NCBI GenBank assembly: GCA_028274465.1
Contig: CM051458.1
Location: 26,920,692-26,984,691, forward strand
Length of the DNA stretch: 64,000 nucleotides
From: Plantago ovata
Lineage: Eukaryota; Streptophyta; Magnoliopsida; Lamiales; Plantaginaceae
Direction of reading: 5' to 3'
In this document: positions 54,432-64,000 of the stretch, in pieces
Layout: each line of letters starts with the position of its first letter
Numbering within the stretch: the first letter of the stretch is position 1
The notes under the pieces: model-generated
What the model was told of the DNA's origin: nothing
The model's input: the letters and a program-made list of their open reading frames with translations, nothing else
Database searches by the model: none
Program-made: the position numbers and the translations under genes

Positions 54432-56554
54432 ATCGGAGAATCAGTGCATGTTGTATTCTATGAAAAGGAGTCCTTGTTGAAGAAGAAATATCAGAATGTA
54501 TGCTAGAAATGTCAAATCAATTGAACTTAATGATGATTCTGACAATGACACTCCTACCCCAAGTCATGACAAGATAAATATAGTTCATGATAAAGAATTT
54601 CCGGCTAAGGACATAGTTGCTCTAGATGTTGCTGAAACTACGCAACTTCCTGTGTCTCCTGACGAGTTACCTCAAACTGGCAATGCTGAACAAGCAGTTG
54701 TTGATGAACCAATTTCAGCAGAGACACAACAAGATACCAGTAGTACTGAACAAGTACATGCTGAAGAGTCACATTCTGAAACGCAAACATATCCGGATCC
54801 AAAGAGCAGAAAACATGTTAATAAGTGGATTAGAGATCATCCCTCTACGGATATGATTGGTGATATTGACAAACGCCAAGTGACTAGATCCAAAGTGTCT
54901 ACTAATCAAGAACTTGCTGAAGAAGCAAATGTCATTGAAGTAGAAGCTTTGTTTCAGAAATTGAGCCCAAGACCATAGAAGAAGCTTTAAAGCATTCTGA
55001 ATGGATCAAGGCAATGCAAGAAGAACTTGATCAGTTTGAAAGGAACAAAGCTTGGAAACTTGTACCCCTTGCTGAAGGAAAGAAAGAAATTGGTACAAAG
55101 TGGGTGTTCAGAAACAAGCTGAGTGAGTCTGGAGAAGTAACAAGGAACAAAGCACGATTAGTTGCTCAAGGTTATTGCTAGACTGAAGGATTGGACTATG
55201 ATGAGTCTTATGCACCAGTTGCAAGATTGGATGCTATTAGACTTTTCTTAGTCTGTGCTGCTCATAATGACTTCATTGTTTATCAAATGGATGTTAAAAG
55301 TGCATTCCTAAATGGTGAACTTGCTGAAGAAGTCTACCTAGAACAACCCCATGGCTTTGAACTTCCCTCAAAAACCAAGATGGTATACAAGCTTCAGAAA
55401 GCTGTATATGGTCTAAAGCAATCACCTAGAGCTTGGTATGATATCTTAACTAAGTTCTTGCTGGATAATGGTTTCAAGAAAGGTGAAGTTGCTAAAACCT
55501 TATTAACCATGAACCATGATGATAAAATACTCCTAGTCCAGATTTATGTCAATGACATAATATTTGGCACCCTTTTCTTCTCTCAAGTCCATTGCCTTGC
55601 TCCTCGGTTCCATACTGCTCCAGCCCTTCGCTAAGGACAACCAACTTTGTGATGATTTTGCCAAACTCATGACAAACAAGTTTGAAATGAGTATGATGGG
55701 CAAATTGAATTATTTCCTAGGATTGCAAGTCAAGCAACTTAAAGATGGAATATTCATAAATCAAGCAAAGTATGCAAAGGAAATGCTCATAAAGTTCAGG
55801 ATCAAAGGGAAGAAAAACCTGAAAAGATCCCTTTGAACGTTGGTACCAAATTGGGCTATACTAAACAAGACAAAAGTGTTGATGAACACAAGTATAGGAA
55901 GCTCATTGGTTCCTTGTTGTATCTAACAACAAGTGGGCCTGACATTCAGTATGTTGTTTGTGAGTATGCAAGATTCCAATATGATCCAAGAGAATCACAC
56001 TACAAAAAGGCACTAAAAATACTGAAATATGTCAAAGGCACAGTCAATGTTGGATTATGGTATCCAAAAGATTCTAGATTGGAATTGGTAGGTTATTCTG
56101 ATGCTGATCATGGAGGATCAACTCTTGATAGAAAAAGTACCTTTGGAACTTGTCAGTTTCAAGGTACAAGATTAATATCATGGTCAGCAAGAAGCCAACC
56201 TGTGTTGCCATTTCATCCACTAAATCTGAATACATTGCGGTTGGTTGTTGCACAACTCAAATCCTAGGGATTCAGCAACAATTAAGAGATTATGGTATTT
56301 CTGCAAAGAAAACACCAATCTTTTGTGATAATACAAATGCTATTGCTATCACGCAAAATCCTAAGTTCCACTCAAGGACAAAGCACATTGATATTAGACA
56401 TCATTTCATTATAGATCATGTGGAAAAAGGAGACATTGAGGTTGTAAAAGTAGGTACTGATGATCAACTTGCTGACATTTTTACCAAGCCCCTACCAGAC
56501 AATAGGTTCGCAATGTTAAGGTATAACCTTGGATTAATTGAACTACCTCAATAA
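54432..56554 (+). pseudogene. SIRE(+)1 pol remnant: linker, reverse transcriptase, RNase H
   Basis: The remnant starts inside the integrase-reverse transcriptase linker (VKSIELNDDSDNDTPTPSH at 54505; the same linker is at 34141-34704 on the minus strand). Reverse transcriptase: KWVFRNKLSESG, a TAG near 55180 before [39 protein letters not shown], and YVNDIIFG, where the second catalytic Asp pair is changed from YVDD to YVND. Next, about 65 bp of unrelated sequence (55569-55633) replace a few bases. RNase H continues 55636-56554 in shifted frames (KLIGSLLYLTTSGPDI, YSDADHGGSTLDRK, TKHIDIRHHFI) to the stop at 56552-56554. Confidence 0.85.
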
Positions 56555-57244
56555 AAAGGGATACATTTGGTGCGTTGCTGAAACAGGCATTCAGCAAGCC
56601 AATGGTTGCTTAAAGGTTATTTATTCCTTGAAAAGTCCCTTTCCACTGATTCCTCTAAAAAGAGATGTTTGTACTTAAAATGTTTGCTGAAACAGGCATT
56701 CAACAAGTAATTCCTTCAAACCGGGTATTTGTTAGGAAACTTGATCACTTGCTGAGACGGATACTCAGTAAGAAAACTTCAAAGATTGCTGAAACTGGTA
56801 TTCAGACAATCAAGAATACTGAAATAGGTATTCAAGTATCAAAAGAAAAATCTGAGACGGGAACTTAAGAAAGAGCAAAAATGCTTCTCAGAACTTACCT
56901 AAAAATATCTAAATATAAAATGAATTTACTGAGACGGGAACTCAGAAATATCTTTGACCCTAAGAAAAATGAGATATTTGATTAAGTGGGAACTTTCAGC
57001 AACTACAAGGCTTGTTACTTGAAAAGTAATTGCTAAAGTCAGAAGGGTTAAAATTGCTGAAAAGATTATTGTATACTTCAGCAAGCAAATAGCGTTGAAG
57101 TAAAAGAGATCAAATCCCGTGAATCAAGGTAATATCAATTGTGACGTTAATCGTGGCACAGATAAACTCGTTGTAAATCATGACATGAAATACAATCGTG
57201 GCCATTGATTTTAAAGCAGTTGATGATCTAACGGTTAATATTAC
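56555..57244 (+). repeat. SIRE(+)1 3' spacer with hairpin series
   Basis: About seven imperfect palindromes stand in series from 56570 to 56960: GCTGAAACAGGCATTCAGC, then variants with CTGAGACGGATACTCAG, CTGAAACTGGTATTCAG and CTGAGACGGGAACTCAG. They mirror the series at 32160-32580 of SIRE(-). The third ORF expected next is absent because SIRE(+)2 starts at 57245, after ATTAC. Confidence 0.8.
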
Positions 57245-59980
57245 TGTTAGGAAACTTTAAATTTTGATGAGCAATTAACCATGCTAAATTAAGAAAATTC
57301 CAGTAACTAGTACTCTTAAGGTCCATAGGAATTTAGAATTTTAAGGACATTGTAAAAGAGGAACGTTTGCTGAAGACTTAGTGTAGGTACGAGTTAGGTG
57401 CTTTAGTTTGCTGATGATGTACTTTGTTTTTACAAATGAACTATTGAAGCACTAGAACCGTTCAGAAACTTGAAGAATTCGAAGACTGAAGACTTAAGAA
57501 GATTTTTGAAGATGGTATCTACAAAGGCACATGTTGCTCAGAAAGTGGGAATTTCAGAAACAGCTTGCATAAGTGAAAATCTATATGACAGAGTAGGTTG
57601 TGCTTGCTGAAACTGAGACTGACCGCTTGCTGAAATACATATGTGACCTCCTTGCTGAAAGTACTTGCATTTGCGCTCCAACGTTCACATTTGAATTTCA
57701 TTCAAACGAACATTAAATGCAAAAGTAAGCACGCGAAGAACATGAAGACTAGAAGACAAATGAAGGACGCTGCTGAAAGTACAAAAGCAAGATAGTAACA
57801 TCTTAAGGAACAAAGCCTTAGAATTTGAAATTCAAACGGCTCCCTTGATTCACTATAAATAGAGGTCATCCGGCAAAGTGTTGAAGTGTGTCAACAACGT
57901 GATCAAACTCTCACTTGTGCTTAAACACTCATCTTTCACACTCTTTACTGCCTATTGATCCGTTCTAAGACTTAAAGCTTGAAACAAAAGCTACTTGTGA
58001 AGAAGTAGAACATTCACGGCTAAGAAATCAGTTAAGTGTTCTTTCTTTCGAACAAGAACAAGTCTTGACACCAGAAACAACTTAACTTGTTTACTGAAAT
58101 GTATTCCAAGTTTTGTTTCTTAGATTACTTGTTATAGCTGAATAAGTTATACTCAAGTCATCTCATCCCAAACCTCTCTAACTGATAAACACCCTTTTTC
58201 AGGCGTGAAATTCAGGGGGAATTAATCAAGCATAGTGTTGCTGATTATAAGTCCCAAGTTTGGTAGAGAACAAGGTTTCGTTCTCTAGTTAGGTTGGAAA
58301 CAAAGCAAGTGTGCTTTGGTTTCTGAAGAATCGCTCTAGATAGGTGCTGTAAGGAAACTCAAACTTATCTTAGTGGATTCATTCCTAGAAAGGACAAAGT
58401 GGATTAGTTGAGAGATTACTGATGAACGTGTATTTTATACTTTCATTCGAGTCTTTTTCACCAATTTAGCTATCCTCTAGGTTAATTTAACTTATATTTT
58501 AGTGCATTTTATTAGAATAGTGTCACGTTTCCCTTTTCTTTCCATTTTTCAGGTTTTAGGTAAAAAACGTACTTTTATGGGCAATATTGATGAAGAGGAC
58601 GAAGTTTTGGTGTTTCGAGGACATTCGTGGTGTATCTAGAAGGTTCCGGATGAGATTTGAGGCCTAGGGGACAAGTTTCAAGGCTTAAAGGTCACTAGAA
58701 GGCAAAATCCGAGTCCGAAAAGGAAAAGAAGACAAAAATCTCGCTCCCACTGACTGGATGTCCCAGGCGAACCGCCTGGGACGTGGGGCGAATCGCCCCA
58801 CACCAGGCGAATCGCCTGGCACCTGGGGCGGTTCGCCCGGGAGGTTTCGTCAGCTATATATATCTTTGCCTATTTTCTACGTTTTTCATACCTTTTCACC
58901 TTATTTTGAGAGACAAATTCTCCAGAGCCTGTTCTGGGAATTATTAGCATAGAAGACTCGTTTTCTTATTGATTTGGAAGCTTTAGCATAGAGATTGGAC
59001 ATCTTTGATTTTCGATTCTTGCTTGTGAGTTAGCAATTCATCGGAGATTGACAACCTTCGTTGGTAACTTGTATCTCACAATTTTTCTGCTTTTATTTAT
59101 TTCATTCAACATGTTTTCATTCAATCTTGCTTTGATTCTTGTTGATTGCAATTTATCTATGAGTAGCTAAATCTATCGTTGGTGATAGTATATGATTTCT
59201 TAGCTAGGGTTCTTGATTATGCATGAGTGGCTTCGCGCTTCTAAGACTTGATTTATTGTTTTATTTCTTTGATCTATCTAAGCCATCTATCTTCGTAGTG
59301 TTGAATTGAAAGGAACACATTGGACAATTCACGATCATAGATTTCTATACAAACTTCAAGTACTTCATGCATGATTATTACCCGTTGCTTTGAATGACCA
59401 TACTATCACTGACTTCCATCATATTGATAAGAAAAATATGTGCTTTGCTTGATTACTGATTTATAGTTTAAGTTAAATTAGATAAAGCTAGTTATAGTCC
59501 TTAGAGATCGACACTCGAGGTTATTTTACTTCTACACTACGTGCCTTGGTTTTCGGTGTAGTTGTGAATTGCCTTTGGCTAAAAACAAATTTATTTGATT
59601 AATTGAGTTTGACAATCACGTTCATCAATTACGCCACTCTCAGATACCACTATAAAAAATGTTTGTGTGATTTACTTTACTGCATTTAGTTTTCAGCAAG
59701 CTTATCTATCTGTACACTGTCACTCTGCTCACTTGTTGAAACTAGCACTTACTGAAAAGCACTTATTGTACAAAGACTTCCACGCTCTGTTTTTTAAAGT
59801 ACCAGTAAAACTCGTTACTGAAAAGTAACTAGTACTTGCTGAGAAAGTTAAGTATCAGCAAACTCATTACTGAAAAGTAATAAGCTCTTGCTGAGAAAGT
59901 TTTTAAACGACGAAAGTTTGAAACGACTATTCACACCCCCCCCCCCTCTAGTCTTTTCTTGTTGTTTAAAGGGACCAACA
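57245..59980 (+). mobile_element. SIRE(+)2 5' LTR, split by a solo Athila LTR
   Basis: LTR parts 57245-58419 and 59633-59980 together give about 1523 bp (one ATTAC counted), matching the 1513-bp LTR of SIRE(-). It starts TGTTAGGAAACTTTAAATTTTG and ends GGGACCAACA. A TATA box (CTATAAATAG) lies near 57853. A primer-binding site and gag follow, so this is a 5' LTR; no polypurine tract precedes it. Confidence 0.9.
58420..59627 (+). mobile_element. Solo Athila LTR (1208 bp)
   Basis: It begins TGATGAACGTGTATTTTA and ends GTTCATCA, flanked by the target duplication ATTAC (58415-58419 and 59628-59632). It has the complete 101-bp segment missing in the Athila 5' LTR, and the same palindromic GGCGAATCGCC words near 58760-58840. 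No internal sequence remains, as expected after recombination between two LTRs. Confidence 0.95.
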
Positions 59981-59982
59981 AG

Positions 59983-59998
59983 TGGGATCAGAGCTGGA
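59983..59998 (+). promoter_or_regulatory. SIRE(+)2 primer-binding site
   Basis: TGGGATCAGAGCTGG, 2 bp after the LTR, resembles the initiator tRNA-Met complement (TGGTATCAGAGC) with one change. Confidence 0.8.
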
Positions 59999-60090
59999 GG
60001 TTCTTTAACCTTCAGTACTGAACCTAGATCCCCTTAGGTGCTTTCCGTAAATCACTCTCACTTGATCAGTTTGGTAGTTTTTTTGCTGAC

Positions 60091-61263
60091 ATGATGTCTT
60101 TAGGAGACGCTCCTTTGCTGAAGCTGGAAAACTATGAAAAATGGCAAAACAACATGATGCTACATCTTGAGGCCATTAGTGATGAAATGGTCACTGTCAT
60201 AAATGATGGACCTATTAAGATCACTAAACTTGAGAGAATCTTTTCTGACAAAACCACGGATCCCGTTGGTAAGGAAACTATCTTAGGAGAACCGGTTGAC
60301 ACCACCGTTCCAAAACCAAGAGAGGAATGGACTTCCGACGAAGCCAAAAGATTCCGTCTTGATGGCCAAGCAAGAAACATCATCATTCGATCAACTCCGG
60401 ATACTATACAGTGCAAACTGTGGGGTGCCAAAACTGCTAAGGAAGCTTGGAAAATGGTTCAAGATCTTTGCGCTGGATCTGACAAAACCAAGGAAAACAA
60501 ACTCGAAGTGCTGAAGTTAAAGTTCCAGAACTTTAAACAAGGTACAAATGAGTCACTGGAAGACTTGGATTTCAGATTCACAACTCTAGTAAGTGAGATG
60601 GCTGCCTTAGGAGTTGGAAATATTTACTCAGATTCTGAGAAGGTGAAAACCATTATCAGAAGTCTGAACCAAGAATGGATCCATACTCAGAATTTCTACT
60701 ACAATCAAGGAATGCCAAACATCACACCTACAGAGTTGTTCTCTCATCTTGCTACTGTCAACTACGAGACAAAGCAAAGAGAAAATGTGTTTGCTGAAAA
60801 ATCGCAAAACATTGCTCTTGCTGCAAAGCCGTCATCTTCTGAAAAGAAGAATGATAAAGAGAATGCTGATGAAAATGCTTTAGTTGTTAAAAACATGAAG
60901 AAATTCATCAGTAAGGAACTTGAAAGGCGAAAAGCAAAAGAGAAGTTGAAAAAGCATCTTGGTAACAACTACCATAAATACCAGAATGAGGCTAGCTCGC
61001 TTAACAAGCAGGCTCAGCAAGCAAATTCCTCTGAAGAACCAGCAGTTGGAAATGATCTCTGCTTTTACTGCAAAAAGCCTGGACACTTCAAAGAAAATTG
61101 TCCTTTGCTGAAAGGTAAATCTGCTGAAAAGAAGAAGAAGTTCAAAAGGGCTTTTATTGCTGAAGAAAGAAGAAGCTTCAAGCAAAAATCGATGCGTTGT
61201 GCATTGATACTAGCTCCGAAGATAGTGAGGTATGTAAGAAAATATGGTCAGAGTTACCTCTAG
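60091..61263 (+). pseudogene. SIRE(+)2 gag, truncated
   Basis: MMSLGDAPLLKLENYEKW opens a frame of 390 residues: a copia gag domain (SDEAKRFRLDGQARNIIIRS, KLWGAKTAKEAWKMVQDLC, FKQGTNESLEDLDFRFTTL, YSDSEKVKTIIRSLNQEW), a charged linker and the CCHC knuckle CFYCKKPGHFKENC (about residue 330). Near 61170 a one-base change of frame relative to SIRE(-) gag alters the last 30 residues. Homology to SIRE ends at about 61232, so the frame to 61263 runs into foreign DNA. It is the best preserved gag of the window. Confidence 0.85.
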
Positions 61264-62426
61264 GGTACGCAGCGGAATTTCAAAAATTTTCTTAACATAC
61301 AGGTTAATTCATTATGCATATGTCGTATATATATAAACACGTCAATTAGAAGACTGACCTTACTTCCAAAGCAGCTTCCAAGTCTTCGTAATATTCCGGT
61401 GTATCTTCTCCTTCGCCGAAGTCGAAGATATCTACAATACTCTGATTATCTGCAAGACAATAAGAGTTAGTTTCCAGCTCCTTGAACCTCAACCCTGGTA
61501 TCCACGGATGAACAGCCTATCGGAAGAATGCTAGGATATTCTTTGTGTGACCAAGAAGACGGGGCGGCGATTCCTCCGGTGAGGTGGCGTGCGCGTGTGG
61601 CTTTAGAGAGGAGGGGCGAGCTTTTATTTTCTCTAAGAAAACTGGGTAGAATAACTGTGAAAGTCTATTCAAGTCTGAAACTGTATCTAAAGCTCTCTAA
61701 TAGTCTACTATATATAGTAGTCTATAGAAGCCTAAAGCATAAGCAATTAGACTTCGTAAAGGAATAGGAATCTAATTCTTATCGCACAAGGAAACCAATA
61801 TCAAGTCTAGATTCATTCCCAATCAAATCAAAACTCAATCAGGAAAATCTAACTTATCCCTTGGACTTCTAATAGAGGAAGGAGTCGAACTCCTTCCCCT
61901 ATCCAGCCTACGCGCGCGCCCGCGCTCTCCCAGGGACACTAGGTGGGTCCCGATTTTGGGACCCACTTATAGTTCTAAGGCAATTCAAACTCCAAGTAGA
62001 TTTTGCCATGTGCATATGTTAATTCTAAATTAACATATCCTTTCAAATCAAACATCTATTATATTTCCAAAATATAATCTTTAATTGTATTTACATAAAA
62101 TACAATTAATCAGCGAATTCAATTAATAATTCCAAATCATTAATTGAGCCACCAAATATTATAATTAATTCCAAATCAATTCTAATCCATCAATCACAAT
62201 TAATTCCTAATTAATTGCGATTCCATCTTCAAGGATATTCTGATAAGCTGAATCACCACATAGTGTGACCCATAGGGCCTCATCGTATTAAGCAAGTCCT
62301 AGACTAGGCAACATGGAATTCCTAGACGGTTCCATTTGCAATATTAATACATGAGGACGTTTGAGAGGTTTCTCAAAGCTAACCCTTTCGTTGCGAACCT
62401 GTTGCGCTCAACGCGGCGATGGTAAC
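61233..62426. other. Unassigned AT-rich segment between SIRE(+)2 gag and Retand element 2
   Basis: No supported gene. An inverted repeat pairs GTATGTAAGAAAAT (61230-61243) with ATTTTCTTAACATAC (61286-61300) right at the end of SIRE homology. AT-rich AATTAATTCC-type words dominate 62040-62230, and a GC-rich patch lies near 61905-61960. It may be part of another retroelement LTR or a fragment joined by deletion. I cannot name it. Confidence 0.35.
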
Positions 62427-63178
62427 TGTTGAAGGGTAATTCGTGTTTCTTTCTAAGTTCGCAATGAGTCGCTAGTCTATGTCATTCTAGTTCTTCTTCT
62501 TGTAGTGTTCCCCTAAGGTAGGAAATAAGCCTTCTTGTAGCTTCCTCGTACCTGAAATAGACTAGAGGGGGGGTTAGTGTCTCTTGCCCGGTCTGTAAGG
62601 TATCAGACCGGAGAGGCGACTTTACGAGTAGGGAGTTGTGAGGCTTCCCTAGTATGAGTAGTGAAAGTGGTGCTCGTGTGGTGTCATTAATGCTTACTGT
62701 TGAGGAGTAAATGAGGCCTTTATATACTTGAGGCCTTTCAACTTCCGGTCGCGTAGGATCACGCCACGTGTACGGCTAGGATTGAGGCCTTCCTCGGCCC
62801 AGGCCCATTAAGGAGGTCCGTGGGCCTTGGCCCAAGAGAGCAACCATGGCTGGTCGCTCTGGGGTCCTCGTGCCTTCCTTGTGCGTGGATGATGCGAGTA
62901 GTGTCCTGCTCAGTTTCTGTCAAGGAGCGTTACCTTGACGTAAGGTCTCCTCGAGCCCGAGAGATGCTCCTCGAGCCCACTGGCAGCTTTGTCCTTGTGA
63001 GGAGCTTATTTTGAGGGTTGTCCTCCCAGTGATGGTCGGACCCTATGTTGGTCGATCCACACCTTAGTGACATACTTGGGTGTGGTCGTGCCCCTTGAGG
63101 GACGGCCTACGATGCTTTGTCGCGCTCTTAGACCGCTCCAGTTCGTACATGCGGACTGGACATATTTCAACACTAACA
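62427..63178 (-). mobile_element. Retand element 2, 3' LTR (752 bp)
   Basis: On the minus strand it runs from TGTTAGTGTTGAAAT (63178) to CCCTTCAACA (62427), the same length as the 5' LTR of element 1. The TATATAAA box is near 62730. The 5 bp outside its end are GTAAC (62422-62426); the matching duplication would be outside the window. Confidence 0.9.
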
Positions 63179-63427
63179 TATGTCCCCCTAGTTTCCAAGT
63201 ATCTTTGTAGAAGATAGTTGAGGAACTATGTTGAAGTAAAGGTCGAGCAGAGCCTCGACTAGTAGTGGGCGAAAAAAGATTTCCGTATTCGCACCTTGGT
63301 ATCTTTCCCTCCTCCTATCTCTCCCTCCCCCCCCCTTTTTATAGGGTGCGAGCAGACGTTGCTCGGACCGTATGAAAAGAGGTATTTTTGCTGGGAAAAG
63401 ATCGGATCCGGGTAAGTATTCCTTAGT

Positions 63428-63628
63428 GGAATGGAATGACTTCCTGCCGCTTTTTGCTTGCAAAGCATCTCGCGGAGAGATACTTGTGTAAAAGGAATGG
63501 AATGACTTCCTGCCGCTTTTTGCTTGCAAAGTATCTCGCGGAGAGATACTTGTGTAAAAGGAATGGAATGACTTCCTGCCGCTTTTTGCTTGCAAAGTAT
63601 CTCGCGGAGAGATGCTTGTGTAAAAGGT
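63428..63628 (-). repeat. Three-copy 66-bp tandem repeat in Retand element 2
   Basis: Units starting GGAATGGAATGACTTCC are at 63428, 63494 and 63560, exactly 66 bp apart. Each has the perfect palindrome GTATCTC...GAGATAC (5-bp centre) except for one base in the first and last copies. The unit is the counterpart of that at 47951-48281 in element 1, which has five copies. Confidence 0.9.
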
Positions 63629-63927
63629 CAAAGGAATCTCGAGGAGAGTAGCTTCATGGGAAACTCCTCGGTCCCCTGACACGTGTCCGTCAAGTTTTCG
63701 CTTTTCTGACATTTTTCGCGATGTTGACCCGAGGAGGACAGATCATGGTCGTCGATCTGTCTCTGCGTGTCCCGAGTAGGGTCGTGCGTGTTCGAGCCAG
63801 AGCGGGAGCGTGGAGGGCATAACCGGTAATTCGCCAGGCGGCCGTAATCTGGACCGTTGATCTTGGACACGTGGTCGGTCCGGATGGCGCGAGGACATGC
63901 GTCGTTTCGTATCCCCGAGATACCCTT

Positions 63928-63937
63928 CTATAAATAG
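63928..63937 (+). promoter_or_regulatory. TATA box of the antisense gene in Retand element 2
   Basis: CTATAAATAG on the plus strand, antisense to this minus-strand element, with the same downstream sequence (TCGGTCATTCCACACTTTTC) as at 47625. The start of the gene lies beyond the window. Confidence 0.7.
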
Positions 63938-64000
63938 GTCAACACTCGGTCATTCCACACTTTTCGCAATCCGAACATTCAGAGCAAATAAGAGAGAGCG

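Larger units (their letters stand above)
62427..64000 (-). mobile_element. Second Tat/Retand element, 3' end only (continues past the window)
   Basis: On the minus strand the order is antisense promoter region (from beyond 64000), 66-bp repeats, polypurine tract (CTAGGGGGACATA, about 63179-63195) and the 3' LTR. It matches 47600-48540 of the first element closely in order and sequence. The antisense gene would lie to the right of the window on the plus strand. Confidence 0.9.

Noticed and set aside
57240..59632. ATTAC before the SIRE(+)2 LTR read as the same duplication as that around the solo Athila LTR
   Set aside because: The two ATTAC words at 57240 and 58415 belong to different borders; only the pair at 58415 and 59628 flanks a complete element. 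The likeness is taken as chance.
57245..59980. One LTR shared by SIRE(+)1 and SIRE(+)2 (tandem by LTR recombination)
   Set aside because: No polypurine tract or third ORF precedes 57245, and the upstream sequence breaks off in mid-spacer, so an insertion explains it better.

Overview
This window is repeat-rich plant nuclear DNA. The element lineages (SIRE-type Ty1/copia, Athila and Tat/Retand Ty3/gypsy, CACTA, MULE/FAR1, L1-type LINE with a DUF4283-type ORF1), short GT-AG introns and degenerate CCCTAAA-like telomeric repeats all point to an angiosperm, probably a dicot. The species cannot be named from the sequence. No intact host gene was recognised. Nearly every long reading frame belongs to a transposable element, and most carry stops or frameshifts.

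Layout. (1) 1-4400: a small unassigned ORF, then a minus-strand MULE/FAR1-type transposase pseudogene (961-3587) whose 3' end carries two tandemly duplicated, intron-split CCHC zinc knuckles, with 124-bp tandem repeats upstream. (2) 4400-7290: short repeats, a tRNA-like (SINE-like) promoter pair, telomere-like repeats, and two tandem foldback elements with AT-rich arms and a GGCGGAGC-rich core. (3) 7300-8972: decayed remains of a copia-like gag. (4) 8973-about 14933: one end of a CACTA element with its En/Spm-type transposase gene (minus strand), split by an L1-type LINE with a 17-bp target duplication.

(5) 14934-61232 is a nest built on SIRE-type copia elements. SIRE(+)1 survives as a 5' LTR fragment (14934-16112) and a pol remnant (54432-57244). 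A complete minus-strand element, SIRE(-), lies in it (LTRs 16113-17613 and 52919-54431). SIRE(-) was itself opened twice: by an Athila element (21481-31012, target duplication AGATG) in its third ORF, and by a Tat/Retand element (35584-50291, target duplication CTCCT) in its protease/integrase region. The Retand 3' LTR holds a 5'-truncated LINE. SIRE(+)2 (5' LTR 57245-59980, gag 60091-61263) sits in SIRE(+)1, and its LTR contains a solo Athila LTR (58420-59627, target duplication ATTAC). (6) 61233-62426 is unassigned. (7) 62427-64000 is the 3' end of a second, minus-strand Retand element.

Points that stand out: a nearly loopless inverted pair of SIRE LTRs (14934-17613); an antisense, intron-containing gene in the Retand element with its own TATA box, seen again in the second copy; 66-bp palindromic tandem repeats next to that promoter (5 versus 3 copies); a conserved series of about seven small hairpins between SIRE pol and ORF3; palindromic GGCGAATCGCC arrays at several places in the Athila element; and a LINE that lost its 3' rather than its 5' half.
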